From Sabellastarte sp. h YS-2021 (taxonomy: Eukaryota; Annelida; Polychaeta; Sabellida; Sabellidae): 64,000 nucleotides of DNA. Under the pieces are notes generated by a model, which searched no databases, was not told where the DNA came from, and was given only the letters and a program-made list of their open reading frames with translations. Position numbers and translations under genes: made by a program. Position 1 is the first letter of the stretch. Each line of letters starts with the position of its first letter. The stretch lies in NCBI GenBank assembly GCA_964017235.1, contig OZ024936.1:13120496-13184495 (forward strand), given 5' to 3'. Positions 12,272-25,170 of the stretch are shown here, piece by piece.

Positions 12272-15200
12272 GATTTTAAATGGGAATTTCGTCGTACATG
12301 TGTAGATGCCTTACCCTCGAGTACGCCAATTTTGGTCGTTCCGAGGGACACCAATTTTTTTCCACCAATGGATAGAGTGGTCCAGTCTAAGTCTATACAA
12401 TATAACAGGGTAGGGTCTAAAGACCTTAATTTCGTAGATATGAGCAAAAACAGTATTTCCCATTGATTTTAAATGGGGATTTCGTCGTACATGTGTAGAT
12501 GCCTTACCATCGAGTACGCCAATTTTGGTCGTTCCGAGGGACACCAATTTTTTTCCACCAATGGATAGAGTGGTCCAGTCTGCGTCTATACAATATAACA
12601 GGGTAGGGTCTAAAGACCTTAATTTTGTAGATATGAGCAGAAACAGTATTTCCCATTGATTTTAAATAGGGATTTTGCCATGCATATACACTAGTACAGG
12701 TGCCTTACCATCGAGTACGCCAATTTTGGTCGTTCCGAGGGACACCAATTTTTTTCCACCAATGGATAGAGTGGTCCAGTCTGAGTCTATACAATATAAC
12801 AGGGTAGGGTGTAAAGACCTTAATTTCGTAGATATGAGCAGAAACAGTATTTCCCATTGATTTTAAATGGGGATTTCGTCGTACATGTGTAGATGCCTTA
12901 CCCTCGAGTACGCCAATTTTGGTCGTTCCGAGGGACACCAATTTTTTTCCACCAATGGATAGAGTGGTCCAGTCTGAGTCTATACAATATAACAGGGTAG
13001 GGTCTAAAGACCTTAATTTCGTAGATATGAGCAGAAACAGTATTTCCCATTGATTTTAAATGGGGATTTCGTCGTACATGTGTAGATGCCTTACCATCGA
13101 GTACGCCAATTTTGGTCGTTCTGAGGGACACCAATTTTTTTCCACCAATGGATAGAGTGGTCCAGTCTGAGTCTATACAATATAACAGGGTAGGGTCTAA
13201 AGACCTTAATTTCGTAGATATGAGCAGAAACAGTATTTCCCATTGATTTTCAATAGGGATTTTGCCATGCATATACACTAGTACAGGTGCCTTACCATCG
13301 AGTACGCCAATTTTGGTCGTTCCGAGGGACACAAATTTTTTTCCACCAATGGATAGAGTGGTCCAGTCTGAGTCTATACAATATAACAGGGTAGGGTGTA
13401 AAGACCTTAATTTCGTAGATATGAGCAGAAACAGTATTTCCCATTGATTTTAAATGGGGATTTCGTCGTACATGTGTAGATGCCTTACCCTCGAGTACGC
13501 CAATTTTGGTCGTTCCGAGGGACACCAATTTTTTTCCACCAATGGATAGAGTGGTCCAGTCTGAGTCTATACAATATAACAGGGTAGGGTCTAAAGACCT
13601 TAATTTCGTAGATATGAGCAGAAACAGTATTTCCCATTGATTTTAAATGGGGATTTCATCGTACATGTGTAGATGCCTTACCATCGAGTACGCCAATTTT
13701 GGTCGTTCTGAGGGACACCAATTTTTTTCCACCAATGGATAGAGTGGTCCAGTCTGAGTCTATACAATATAACAGGGTAGGGTCTAAAGACCTTAATTTC
13801 GTAGATATGAGCAAAAACAGTATTTCCCATTGATTTTAAATGGGGATTTCGTCGTACATGTGTAGATGCCTTACCATCGAGTACGCCAATTTTGGTCGTT
13901 CCGAGGGACACCAATTTTTTTCCACCAATGGATAGAGTGGTCCAGTCTGAGTCTATACAATATAACAGGGTAGGGTCTAAAGACCTTAATTTCGTAGATA
14001 TGAGCAGAAACAGTATTTCCCATTGATTTTAAATGGGGATTTCGTCGTACATGTGTAGATGCCTTACCATCCAGTACGCCAATTTTGGTCGTTCCGAGGG
14101 ACACCAATTTTTTTCCACCAATGGATAGAGTGGTCCAGTCTGAGTCTATACAATATAACAGGGTAGGGTCTAAAGAATTTAATTTCGTAGATATGAGCAG
14201 AAACAGTATTTCCCATTGATTTTAAATGGGGATTTTGCCATGCATATACACTAGTACAGGTGCCTTACCATCGAGTACGCCAATTTTGGTCGTTCCGAGG
14301 GACACCAATTTTTTTCCACCAATGGATAGAGTGGTCCAGTCTGAGTCTATACAATATAACAGGGTAGGGTCCAAAGACCTTAATTTTGTAGATATGAGCA
14401 GAAACAGTATTTCTCATTGATTTTAAATGGGGATTTTGCCATGCATATACACTAGTACAGCTGCCTTACCATTGAGTACTCCAATTTTGGTCGTTCCGAG
14501 GGACACAAATTTTTTTCCACCAATGGATAGAGTGGTCCAGTCTGAGTCTATACAATATAACAGGGTAGGGTCCAAAGACCTTAATTTTGTAGATATGAGC
14601 AGAAACAGTATTTCCCATTGATTTTAAATAGGGATTTTGCCATGCATATACACTAGTACAGGTGCCTTACCATCGAGTACGCCAATTTTGGTCGTTCCGA
14701 GGGACACCAATTTTTTTCCACCAATGGATAGAGTGGTCCAGTCTGAGTCTATACAATATAACAGGGTAGGGTGTAAAGACCTTAATTTCGTAGATATGAG
14801 CAGAAACAGTATTTCCCATTGATTTTAAATGGGGATTTCGTCGTACATGTGTAGATGCCTTACCATCGAGTACGCCAATTTTGGTCGTTCTGAGGGACAC
14901 CAATTTTTTTCCACCAATGGATAGAGTGGTCCAGTCTGAGTCTATACAATATAACAGGGTAGGGTCTAAAGACCTTAATTTCGTAGATATGAGCAAAAAC
15001 AGTATTTCCCATTGATTTTAAATGGGGATTTCGTCGTACATGTGTAGATGCCTTACCATCGAGTACGCCAATTTTGGTCGTTCCGAGGGACACCAATTTT
15101 TTTCCACCAATGGATAGAGTGGTCCAGTCTGAGTCTATACAATATAACAGGGTAGGGTCTAAAGACCTTAATTTCGTAGATATGAGCAGAAACAGTATTT

Positions 15201-16581
15201 CCCATTGATTTTAAATGGGGATTTCGTCGTACATGTGTAGATGCCTTACCATCCAGTACGCCAATTTTGGTCGTTCCGAGGGACACCAATTTTTTTCCAC
15301 CAATGGATAGAGTGGTCCAGTCTGAGTCTATACAATATAACAGGGTAGGGTCTAAAGAATTTAATTTCGTAGATATGAGCAGAAACAGTATTTCCCATTG
15401 ATTTTAAATGGGGATTTTGCCATGCATATACACTAGTACAGGTGCCTTACCATCGAGTACGCCAATTTTGGTCGTTCCGAGGGACACCAATTTTTTTCCA
15501 CCAATGGATAGAGTGGTCCAGTCTGAGTCTATACAATATAACAGGGTAGGGTCCAAAGACCTTAATTTTGTAGATATGAGCAGAAACAGTATTTCTCATT
15601 GATTTTAAATGGGGATTTTGCCATGCATATACACTAGTACAGCTGCCTTACCATTGAGTACTCCAATTTTGGTCGTTCCGAGGGACACCAATTTTTTTCC
15701 ACCAATGGATAGAGTGGTCCAGTCTGAGTCTATACAATATAACAGGGTAGGGTCCAAAGACCTTAATTTTGTAGATATGAGCAGAAACAGTATTTCCCAT
15801 TGATTTTAAATGGGGATTTTGCCATGCATATACACTAGTACAGGTGCCTTACCATCGAGTACGCCAATTTTGGTCGTTCCGAGGGACACCAATTTTTTTC
15901 CACCAATGGATAGAGTGGTCCAGTCTGAGTCTATACAATATAACAGGGTAGGGTGTAAAGACCTTAATTTCGTAGATATGAGCAGAAACAGTATTTCCCA
16001 TTGATTTTAAATGGGGATTTCGTCGTACATGTGTAGATGCCTTACCCTCGAGTACGCCAATTTTGGTCGTTCCGAGGGACACCAATTTTTTTCCACCAAT
16101 GGATAGAGTGGTACAGTCTGAGTCTATACAATATAACAGGGTAGGGTCTAAAGACCTTAATTTCGTAGATATGAGCAGAAAGAGTATTTCCCATTGATTT
16201 TAAATGGGGATTTCGTCGTACATGTGTAGATGCCTTACCATCGAGTACGCCAATTTTGGTCGTTCCGAGGGACACCAATTTTTTTCCACCAATGGATAGA
16301 GTGGTCCAGTCTGAGTCTATACAATATAACAGGGTAGGGTCTAAAGACCTTAATTTCGTAGATATGAGCAGAAACAGTATTTCCCATTGATTTTAAATGG
16401 GGATTTCGTCGTACATGTGTAGATGCCTTACCATCGAGTACGCCAATTTTGGTCGTTCTGAGGGACACCAATTTTTTTCCACCAATGGATAGAGTGGTCC
16501 AGTCTGAGTCTATACAATATAGCAGGGTAGGGTCTAAAGACCTTAATTTCGTAGATATGAGCAGAAACAGTATTTCCCATT
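12272..16581 (+). repeat. 22-monomer HOR, copy 1 (4310 bp)
   Basis: The unit begins with an S monomer carrying gggaatttcg, accctcgag, gtctaagtc and gagcaaaaac. It runs through 22 monomers (8 L, 14 S) before the same marked monomer recurs at 16582. Internal markers shared with copy 2 are ttcatcgtac near 13656, acacaaat near 13330, gaattt at about 14175 and 15357, and gtacagtctg near 16113. A 6-monomer, 1182-bp sub-repeat is nested inside (L monomers at 14218, 14419, 14620 versus 15400, 15601, 15802). Identity with copy 2 actually runs from about 12229 to 16562. Confidence 0.9.
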
Positions 16582-19500
16582 GATTTTAAATGGGAATTTC
16601 GTCGTACATGTGTAGATGCCTTACCCTCGAGTACGCCAATTTTGGTCGTTCCGAGGGACACCAATTTTTTTCCACCAATGGATAGAGTGGTCCAGTCTAA
16701 GTCTATACAATATAACAGGGTAGGGTCTAAAGACCTTAATTTCGTAGATATGAGCAAAAACAGTATTTCCCATTGATTTTAAATGGGGATTTCGTCGTAC
16801 ATGTGTAGATGCCTTACCATCGAGTACGCCAATTTTGGTCGTTCCGAGGGACACCAATTTTTTTCCACCAATGGATAGAGTGGTCCAGTCTGCGTCTATA
16901 CAATATAACAGGGTAGGGTCTAAAGACCTTAATTTTGTAGATATGAGCAGAAACAGTATTTCCCATTGATTTTAAATAGGGATTTTGCCATGCATATACA
17001 CTAGTACAGGTGCCTTACCATCGAGTACGCCAATTTTGGTCGTTCCGAGGGACACCAATTTTTTTCCACCAATGGATAGAGTGGTCCAGTCTGAGTCTAT
17101 ACAATATAACAGGGTAGGGTGTAAAGACCTTAATTTCGTAGATATGAGCAGAAACAGTATTTCCCATTGATTTTAAATGGGGATTTCGTCGTACATGTGT
17201 AGATGCCTTACCCTCGAGTACGCCAATTTTGGTCGTTCCGAGGGACACCAATTTTTTTCCACCAATGGATAGAGTGGTCCAGTCTGAGTCTATACAATAT
17301 AACAGGGTAGGGTCTAAAGACCTTAATTTCGTAGATATGAGCAGAAACAGTATTTCCCATTGATTTTAAATGGGGATTTCGTCATACATGTGTAGATGCC
17401 TTACCATCGAGTACGCCAATTTTGGTCGTTCTGAGGGACACCAATTTTTTTCCACCAATGGATAGAGTGGTCCAGTCTGAGTCTATACAATATAACAGGG
17501 TAGGGTCTAAAGACCTTAATTTCGTAGATATGAGCAGAAACAGTATTTCCCATTGATTTTCAATAGGGATTTTGCCATGCATATACACTAGTACAGGTGC
17601 CTTACCATCGAGTACGCCAATTTTGGTCGTTCCGAGGGACACAAATTTTTTTCCACCAATGGATAGAGTGGTCCAGTCTGAGTCTATACAATATAACAGG
17701 GTAGGGTGTAAAGACCTTAATTTCGTAGATATGAGCAGAAACAGTATTTCCCATTGATTTTAAATGGGGATTTCGTCGTACATGTGTAGATGCCTTACCC
17801 TCGAGTACGCCAATTTTGGTCGTTCCGAGGGACACCAATTTTTTTCCACCAATGGATAGAGTGGTCCAGTCTGAGTCTATACAATATAACAGGGTAGGGT
17901 CTAAAGACCTTAATTTCGTAGATATGAGCAGAAACAGTATTTCCCATTGATTTTAAATGGGGATTTCATCGTACATGTGTAGATGCCTTACCATCGAGTA
18001 CGCCAATTTTGGTCGTTCTGAGGGACACCAATTTTTTTCCACCAATGGATAGAGTGGTCCAGTCTGAGTCTATACAATATAACAGGGTAGGGTCTAAAGA
18101 CCTTAATTTCGTAGATATGAGCAAAAACAGTATTTCCCATTGATTTTAAATGGGGATTTCGTCGTACATGTGTAGATGCCTTACCATCGAGTACGCCAAT
18201 TTTGGTCGTTCCGAGGGACACCAATTTTTTTCCACCAATGGATAGAGTGGTCCAGTCTGAGTCTATACAATATAACAGGGTAGGGTCTAAAGACCTTAAT
18301 TTCGTAGATATGAGCAGAAACAGTATTTCCCATTGATTTTAAATGGGGATTTCGTCGTACATGTGTAGATGCCTTACCATCCAGTACGCCAATTTTGGTC
18401 GTTCCGAGGGACACCAATTTTTTTCCACCAATGGATAGAGTGGTCCAGTCTGAGTCTATACAATATAACAGGGTAGGGTCTAAAGAATTTAATTTCGTAG
18501 ATATGAGCAGAAACAGTATTTCCCATTGATTTTAAATGGGGATTTTGCCATGCATATACACTAGTACAGGTGCCTTACCATCGAGTACGCCAATTTTGGT
18601 CGTTCCGAGGGACACCAATTTTTTTCCACCAATGGATAGAGTGGTCCAGTCTGAGTCTATACAATATAACAGGGTAGGGTCCAAAGACCTTAATTTTGTA
18701 GATATGAGCAGAAACAGTATTTCTCATTGATTTTAAATGGGGATTTTGCCATGCATATACACTAGTACAGCTGCCTTACCATTGAGTACTCCAATTTTGG
18801 TCGTTCCGAGGGACACCAATTTTTTTCCACCAATGGATAGAGTGGTCCAGTCTGAGTCTATACAATATAACAGGGTAGGGTCCAAAGACCTTAATTTTGT
18901 AGATATGAGCAGAAACAGTATTTCCCATTGATTTTAAATAGGGATTTTGCCATGCATATACACTAGTACAGGTGCCTTACCATCGAGTACGCCAATTTTG
19001 GTCGTTCCGAGGGACACCAATTTTTTTCCACCAATGGATAGAGTGGTCCAGTCTGAGTCTATACAATATAACAGGGTAGGGTGTAAAGACCTTAATTTCG
19101 TAGATATGAGCAGAAACAGTATTTCCCATTGATTTTAAATGGGGATTTCGTCGTACATGTGTAGATGCCTTACCATCGAGTACGCCAATTTTGGTCGTTC
19201 TGAGGGACACCAATTTTTTTCCACCAATGGATAGAGTGGTCCAGTCTGAGTCTATACAATATAACAGGGTAGGGTCTAAAGACCTTAATTTCGTAGATAT
19301 GAGCAAAAACAGTATTTCCCATTGATTTTAAATGGGGATTTCGTCGTACATGTGTAGATGCCTTACCATCGAGTACGCCAATTTTGGTCGTTCCGAGGGA
19401 CACCAATTTTTTTCCACCAATGGATAGAGTGGTCCAGTCTGAGTCTATACAATATAACAGGGTAGGGTCTAAAGACCTTAATTTCGTAGATATGAGCAGA

Positions 19501-20891
19501 AACAGTATTTCCCATTGATTTTAAATGGGGATTTCGTCGTACATGTGTAGATGCCTTACCATCCAGTACGCCAATTTTGGTCGTTCCGAGGGACACCAAT
19601 TTTTTTCCACCAATGGATAGAGTGGTCCAGTCTGAGTCTATACAATATAACAGGGTAGGGTCTAAAGAATTTAATTTCGTAGATATGAGCAGAAACAGTA
19701 TTTCCCATTGATTTTAAATGGGGATTTTGCCATGCATATACACTAGTACAGGTGCCTTACCATCGAGTACGCCAATTTTGGTCGTTCCGAGGGACACCAA
19801 TTTTTTTCCACCAATGGATAGAGTGGTCCAGTCTGAGTCTATACAATATAACAGGGTAGGGTCCAAAGACCTTAATTTTGTAGATATGAGCAGAAACAGT
19901 ATTTCTCATTGATTTTAAATGGGGATTTTGCCATGCATATACACTAGTACAGCTGCCTTACCATTGAGTACTCCAATTTTGGTCGTTCCGAGGGACACCA
20001 ATTTTTTTCCACCAATGGATAGAGTGGTCCAGTCTGAGTCTATACAATATAACAGGGTAGGGTCCAAAGACCTTAATTTTGTAGATATGAGCAGAAACAG
20101 TATTTCCCATTGATTTTAAATGGGGATTTTGCCATGCATATACACTAGTACAGGTGCCTTACCATCGAGTACGCCAATTTTGGTCGTTCCGAGGGACACC
20201 AATTTTTTTCCACCAATGGATAGAGTGGTCCAGTCTGAGTCTATACAATATAACAGGGTAGGGTGTAAAGACCTTAATTTCGTAGATATGAGCAGAAACA
20301 GTATTTCCCATTGATTTTAAATGGGGATTTCGTCGTACATGTGTAGATGCCTTACCCTCGAGTACGCCAATTTTGGTCGTTCCGAGGGACACCAATTTTT
20401 TTCCACCAATGGATAGAGTGGTACAGTCTGAGTCTATACAATATAACAGGGTAGGGTCTAAAGACCTTAATTTCGTAGATATGAGCAGAAAGAGTATTTC
20501 CCATTGATTTTAAATGGGGATTTCGTCGTACATGTGTAGATGCCTTACCATCGAGTACGCCAATTTTGGTCGTTCCGAGGGACACCAATTTTTTTCCACC
20601 AATGGATAGAGTGGTCCAGTCTGAGTCTATACAATATAACAGGGTAGGGTCTAAAGACCTTAATTTCGTAGATATGAGCAGAAACAGTATTTCCCATTGA
20701 TTTTAAATGGGGATTTCGTCGTACATGTGTAGATGCCTTACCATCGAGTACGCCAATTTTGGTCGTTCTGAGGGACACCAATTTTTTTCCACCAATGGAT
20801 AGAGTGGTCCAGTCTGAGTCTATACAATATAGCAGGGTAGGGTCTAAAGACCTTAATTTCGTAGATATGAGCAAAAACAGTATTTCCCATT
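16582..20891 (+). repeat. 22-monomer HOR, copy 2 (4310 bp)
   Basis: This is a near-exact tandem copy of 12272-16581. Differences I could see by eye are A at 17384 (G at 13074 in copy 1), C at 18817 (A at 14507 in copy 1), and gagcaaaaac at the end of the monomer at 20699 where copy 1 has gagcagaaac. A full alignment may find a few more. So few differences over 4.3 kb imply a recent duplication or conversion, or an assembly effect. Confidence 0.9.
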
Positions 20892-22258
20892 GATTTTAAA
20901 TGGGGATTTCGTCGTACATGTGTAGATGCCTTACCATCGAGTACGCCAATTTTGGTCGTTCCGAGGGACACCAATTTTTTTCCACCAATGGATAGAGTGG
21001 TCCAGTCTGAGTCTATACAATATAACAGGGTAGGGTCTAAAGACCTTAATTTCGTAGATATGAGCAGAAACAGTATTTCCCATTGATTTTAAATGGGGAT
21101 TTTGCCATGCATATACACTAGTACAGGTGCCTTACCATCGAGTACGCCAATTTTGGTCGTTCCGAGGGACACCAATTTTTTTCCACCAATGGATAGAGTG
21201 GTCCAGTCTGAGTCTATACATTATAACAGGGTAGGGTCCAAAGACCTTAATTTTGTAGATATGAGCACAAACAGTATTTCTCATTGATTTTAAATGGGGA
21301 TTTCGTCGTACATGTGTAGATGCCTTACCCTCGAGTACGCCAATTTTGGTCGTTCCGAGGGACACCAATTTTTTTCCACCAATGGATAGAGTGGTCCAGT
21401 CTGAGTCTATACAATATAACAGGGTAGGGTCTAAAGACCTTAATTTCGTAGATATGAGCAGAAACAGTATTTCCCATTGATTTTAAATGGGGATTTCGTC
21501 GTACATGTGTAGATGCCTTACCATCGAGTACGCCAATTTTGGTCGTTCTGAGGGACACCAATTTTTTTCCACCAATGGATAGAGTGGTCCAGTCTGAGTC
21601 TATACAATATAACAGGGTAGGGTCTAAAGACCTTAATTTCGTAGATATGAGCAAAAACAGTATTTCCCATTGATTTTAAATGGGGATTTCGTCGTACATG
21701 TGTAGATGCCTTACCATCGAGTACGCCAATTTTGGTCGTTCCGAGGGACACCAATTTTTTTCCACCAATGGATAGAGTGGTCCAGTCTGAGTCTATACAA
21801 TATAACAGGGTAGGGTCTAAAGACCTTAATTTCGTAGATATGAGCAGAAACAGTATTTCCCATTGATTTTAAATGGGGATTTCGTCGTACATGTGTAGAT
21901 GCCTTACCATCCAGTACGCCAATTTTGGTCGTTCCGAGGGACACCAATTTTTTTCCACCAATGGATAGAGTGGTCCAGTCTGAGTCTATACAATATAACA
22001 GGGTAGGGTCTAAAGAATTTAATTTCGTAGATATGAGCAGAAACAGTATTTCCCATTGATTTTAAATGGGGATTTTGCCATGCATATACACTAGTACAGC
22101 TGCCTTACCATTGAGTACGCCAATTTTGGTCGTTCCGAGGGACACCAATTTTTTTCCACCAATGGATAGAGTGGTCCAGTCTGAGTCTATACAATATAAC
22201 AGGGTAGGGTCCAAAGACCTTAATTTTGTAGATATGAGCTGAAACAGTATTTCCCATT
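20892..22258 (+). repeat. Transition segment between 22-mer and 8-mer domains
   Basis: The seven monomers start at 20892 (S), 21085 (L), 21286, 21479, 21672, 21865 (S) and 22058 (L). The L at 21085 has two private changes, cattataac and gagcacaaac. The S at 21865 carries accatccag with the gaattt variant. The L at 22058 combines cagctg, the ancestral-looking attgagtacgcc and gagctgaaac, and is the first of 19 monomers with gagctgaaac. That allele then marks the 8-mer domain. Confidence 0.8.
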
Positions 22259-24220
22259 GATTTTAAATAGGGATTTTGCCATGCATATACACTAGTACAG
22301 GTGCCTTACCATCGAGTACGCCAATTTTGGTCGTTCCGAGGGACACCAATTTTTTTCCACCAATGGATAGAGTGGTCCAGTCTGAGTCTATACAATATAA
22401 CAGGGTAGGGTCTAAAGACCTTAATTTCGTAGATATGAGCAGAAACAGTATTTCCCATTGATTTTAAATGGGGATTTCGTCGTACATGTGTAGATGCCTT
22501 ACCATCGAGTACGCCAATTTTGGTCGTTCTGAGGGACACCAATTTTTTTCCACCAATGGATAGAGTGGTCCAGTCTGAGTCTATACAATATAACAGGGTA
22601 GGGTCTAAAGACCTTAATTTCGTAGATATGAGCAAAAACAGTATTTCCCATTGATTTTAAATGGGGATTTCGTCGTACATGTGTAGATGCCTTACCATCG
22701 AGTATGCCAGTTTTGGTCGTTCCGAGGGACACCAATTTTTTTCCACCAATGGATAGAGTGGTCCAGTCTTAGTCTATACAATATAACAGGGTAGGGTCTA
22801 AAGACCTTAATTTCGTAGATATGAGCAGAAACAGTATTTCCCATTGATTTTAAATGGGGATTTCGTCGTACATGTGTAGATGACTTACCATCCAGTACGC
22901 CAATTTTGGTCGTTCCGAGGGACACCAATTTTTTTCCACCAATGGATAGAGTGGTCCAGTCTGAGTCTATACAATATAACAGGGTAGGGTCCAAAGACCT
23001 TAATTTTGTAGATATGAGCAGAAACAGTATTTCTCATTGATTTTAAATGGGGATTTTGCCATGCATATACACTAGTACAGCTGCCTTACCATTGAGTACT
23101 CCAATTTTGGTCGTTCCGAGGGACACCAATTTTTTTCCACCAATGGATAGAGTGGTCCAGTCTGAGTCTATACAATATAACAGGGTAGGGTCCAAAGACC
23201 TTAATTTTGTAGATATGAGCAGAAACAGTATTTCCCATTGATTTTAAATGGGGATTTTGCCATGCATATACACTAGTACAGGTGCCTTACCATCGAGTAC
23301 GCCAATTTTGGTCGTTCCGAGGGACACCAATTTTTTTCCACCAATGGATAGAGTGGTCCAGTCTGAGTCTATACAATATAACAGGGTAGGGTGTAAAGAC
23401 CTTAATTTCGTAGATATGAGCAGAAACAGTATTTCCCATTGATTTTAAATGGGGATTTCGTCGTACATGTGTAGATGCCTTACCCTCGAGTACGCCAATT
23501 TTGGTCGTTCCGAGGGACACCAATTTTTTTCCACCAATGGATAGAGTGGTCCAGTCTGAGTCTATACAATATAACAGGGTAGGGTCTAAAGACCTTAATT
23601 TCGTAGATATGAGCAGAAAGAGTATTTCCCATTGATTTTAAATGGGGATTTCGTCGTACATGTGTAGATGCCTTACCATCGAGTACGCCAATTTTGGTCG
23701 TTCCGAGGGACACCAATTTTTTTCCACCAATGGATAGAGTGGTCCAGTCTGAGTCTATACAATATAACAGGGTAGGGTCTAAAGACCTTAATTTCGTAGA
23801 TATGAGCAGAAACAGTATTTCCCATTGATTTTAAATGGGGATTTCGTCGTACATGTGTAGATGCCTTACCATCGAGTACGCCAATTTTGGTCGTTCTGAG
23901 GGACACCAATTTTTTTCCACCAATGGATAGAGTGGTCCAGTCTGAGTCTATACAATATAGCAGGGTAGGGTCTAAAGACCTTAATTTTGTAGATATGAGC
24001 AGAAACAGTATTTCTCATTGATTTTAAATGGGGATTTTGCCATGCATATACACTAGTACAGCTGCCTTACCATTGAGTACTCCAATTTTGGTCGTTCCGA
24101 GGGACACCAATTTTTTTCCACCAATGGATAGAGTGGTCCAGTCTGAGTCTATACAATATAACAGGGTAGGGTCCAAAGACCTTAATTTTGTAGATATGAG
24201 CTGAAACAGTATTTCCCATT

Positions 24221-24421
24221 GATTTTAAATAGGGATTTTGCCATGCATATACACTAGTACAGGTGCCTTACCATCGAGTACGCCAATTTTGGTCGTTCCG
24301 AGGGACACCAATTTTTTTCCACCAATGGATAGAGTGGTCCAGTCTGAGTCTATACAATATAACAGGGTAGGGTCTAAAGACCTTAATTTCGTAGATATGA
24401 GCAGAAACAGTATTTCCCATT
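24221..24421 (+). repeat. Representative long (L, 201-bp) monomer
   Basis: This is M1 of the reference HOR copy. Its variable box reads attttgccatgcatatacac followed by tagtacaggtgccttacc, so L monomers carry ATGCAT and ACTAGT sites that the S box lacks. Aligned directly to S, the box differs by two gaps (6 and 2 bp, together the 8-bp length difference) and several substitutions. Outside the box L and S are almost identical. Confidence 0.95.
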
Positions 24422-25031
24422 GATTTTAAATGGGGATTTCGTCGTACATGTGTAGATGCCTTACCATCCAGTACGCCAATTTTGGTCGTTCCGAGGGACA
24501 CCAATTTTTTTCCACCAATGGATAGAGTGGTCCAGTCTGAGTCTATACAATATAACAGGGTAGGGTCCAAAGACCTTAATTTTGTAGATATGAGCAGAAA
24601 CAGTATTTCTCATTGATTTTAAATGGGGATTTTGCCATGCATATACACTAGTACAGCTGCCTTACCATTGAGTACTCCAATTTTGGTCGTTCCGAGGGAC
24701 ACCAATTTTTTTCCACCAATGGATAGAGTGGTCCAGTCTGAGTCTATACAATATAACAGGGTAGGGTCCAAAGACCTTAATTTTGTAGATATGAGCAGAA
24801 ACAGTATTTCCCATTGATTTTAAATGGGGATTTTGCCATGCATATACACTAGTACAGGTGCCTTACCATCGAGTACGCCAATTTTGGTCGTTCCGAGGGA
24901 CACCAATTTTTTTCCACCAATGGATAGAGTGGTCCAGTCTGAGTCTATACAATATAACAGGGTAGGGTGTAAAGACCTTAATTTCGTAGATATGAGCAGA
25001 AACAGTATTTCCCATTGATTTTAAATGGGGA

Positions 25032-25048
25032 TTTCGTCGTACATGTGT
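25032..25048 (+). other. CENP-B-box-like 17-mer in S monomers (example)
   Basis: The S box reads TTTCGTCGTACATGTGT. Against the canonical CENP-B box NTTCGNNNNANNCGGGN it matches TTCG, the central A and two of the four bases of CGGG, that is 7 of 9 constrained positions. It lies at monomer positions 16-32 in typical S monomers. The L box has no TTCG at this place. A 7/9 match can arise by chance and there is no evidence of binding. A few S monomers break it (ttcatcg near 4651, 11695, 13656 and 17966). Confidence 0.2.
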
Positions 25049-25158
25049 AGATGCCTTACCCTCGAGTACGCCAATTTTGGTCGTTCCGAGGGACACCAAT
25101 TTTTTTCCACCAATGGATAGAGTGGTCCAGTCTGAGTCTATACAATATAACAGGGTAG

Positions 25159-25170
25159 GGTCTAAAGACC
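25159..25170. other. Short inverted repeat GGTCTAAAGACC (example)
   Basis: The consensus monomer contains a perfect 5-bp inverted repeat, GGTCT and AGACC, around a 2-bp centre at S positions 143-154. It also coincides with one of the most variable sites of the monomer: gtctaaag, gtccaaag, gtgtaaag and gtctaaagaattt all occur, and the last three break the symmetry. A function is not shown. Confidence 0.35.

Noticed and set aside
12272..20891. Pure assembly artefact as the explanation for the 4310-bp duplication
   Set aside because: Not adopted as the main reading because the copies differ at a few internal bases and at both block ends. It cannot be excluded without reads and is listed as a check.
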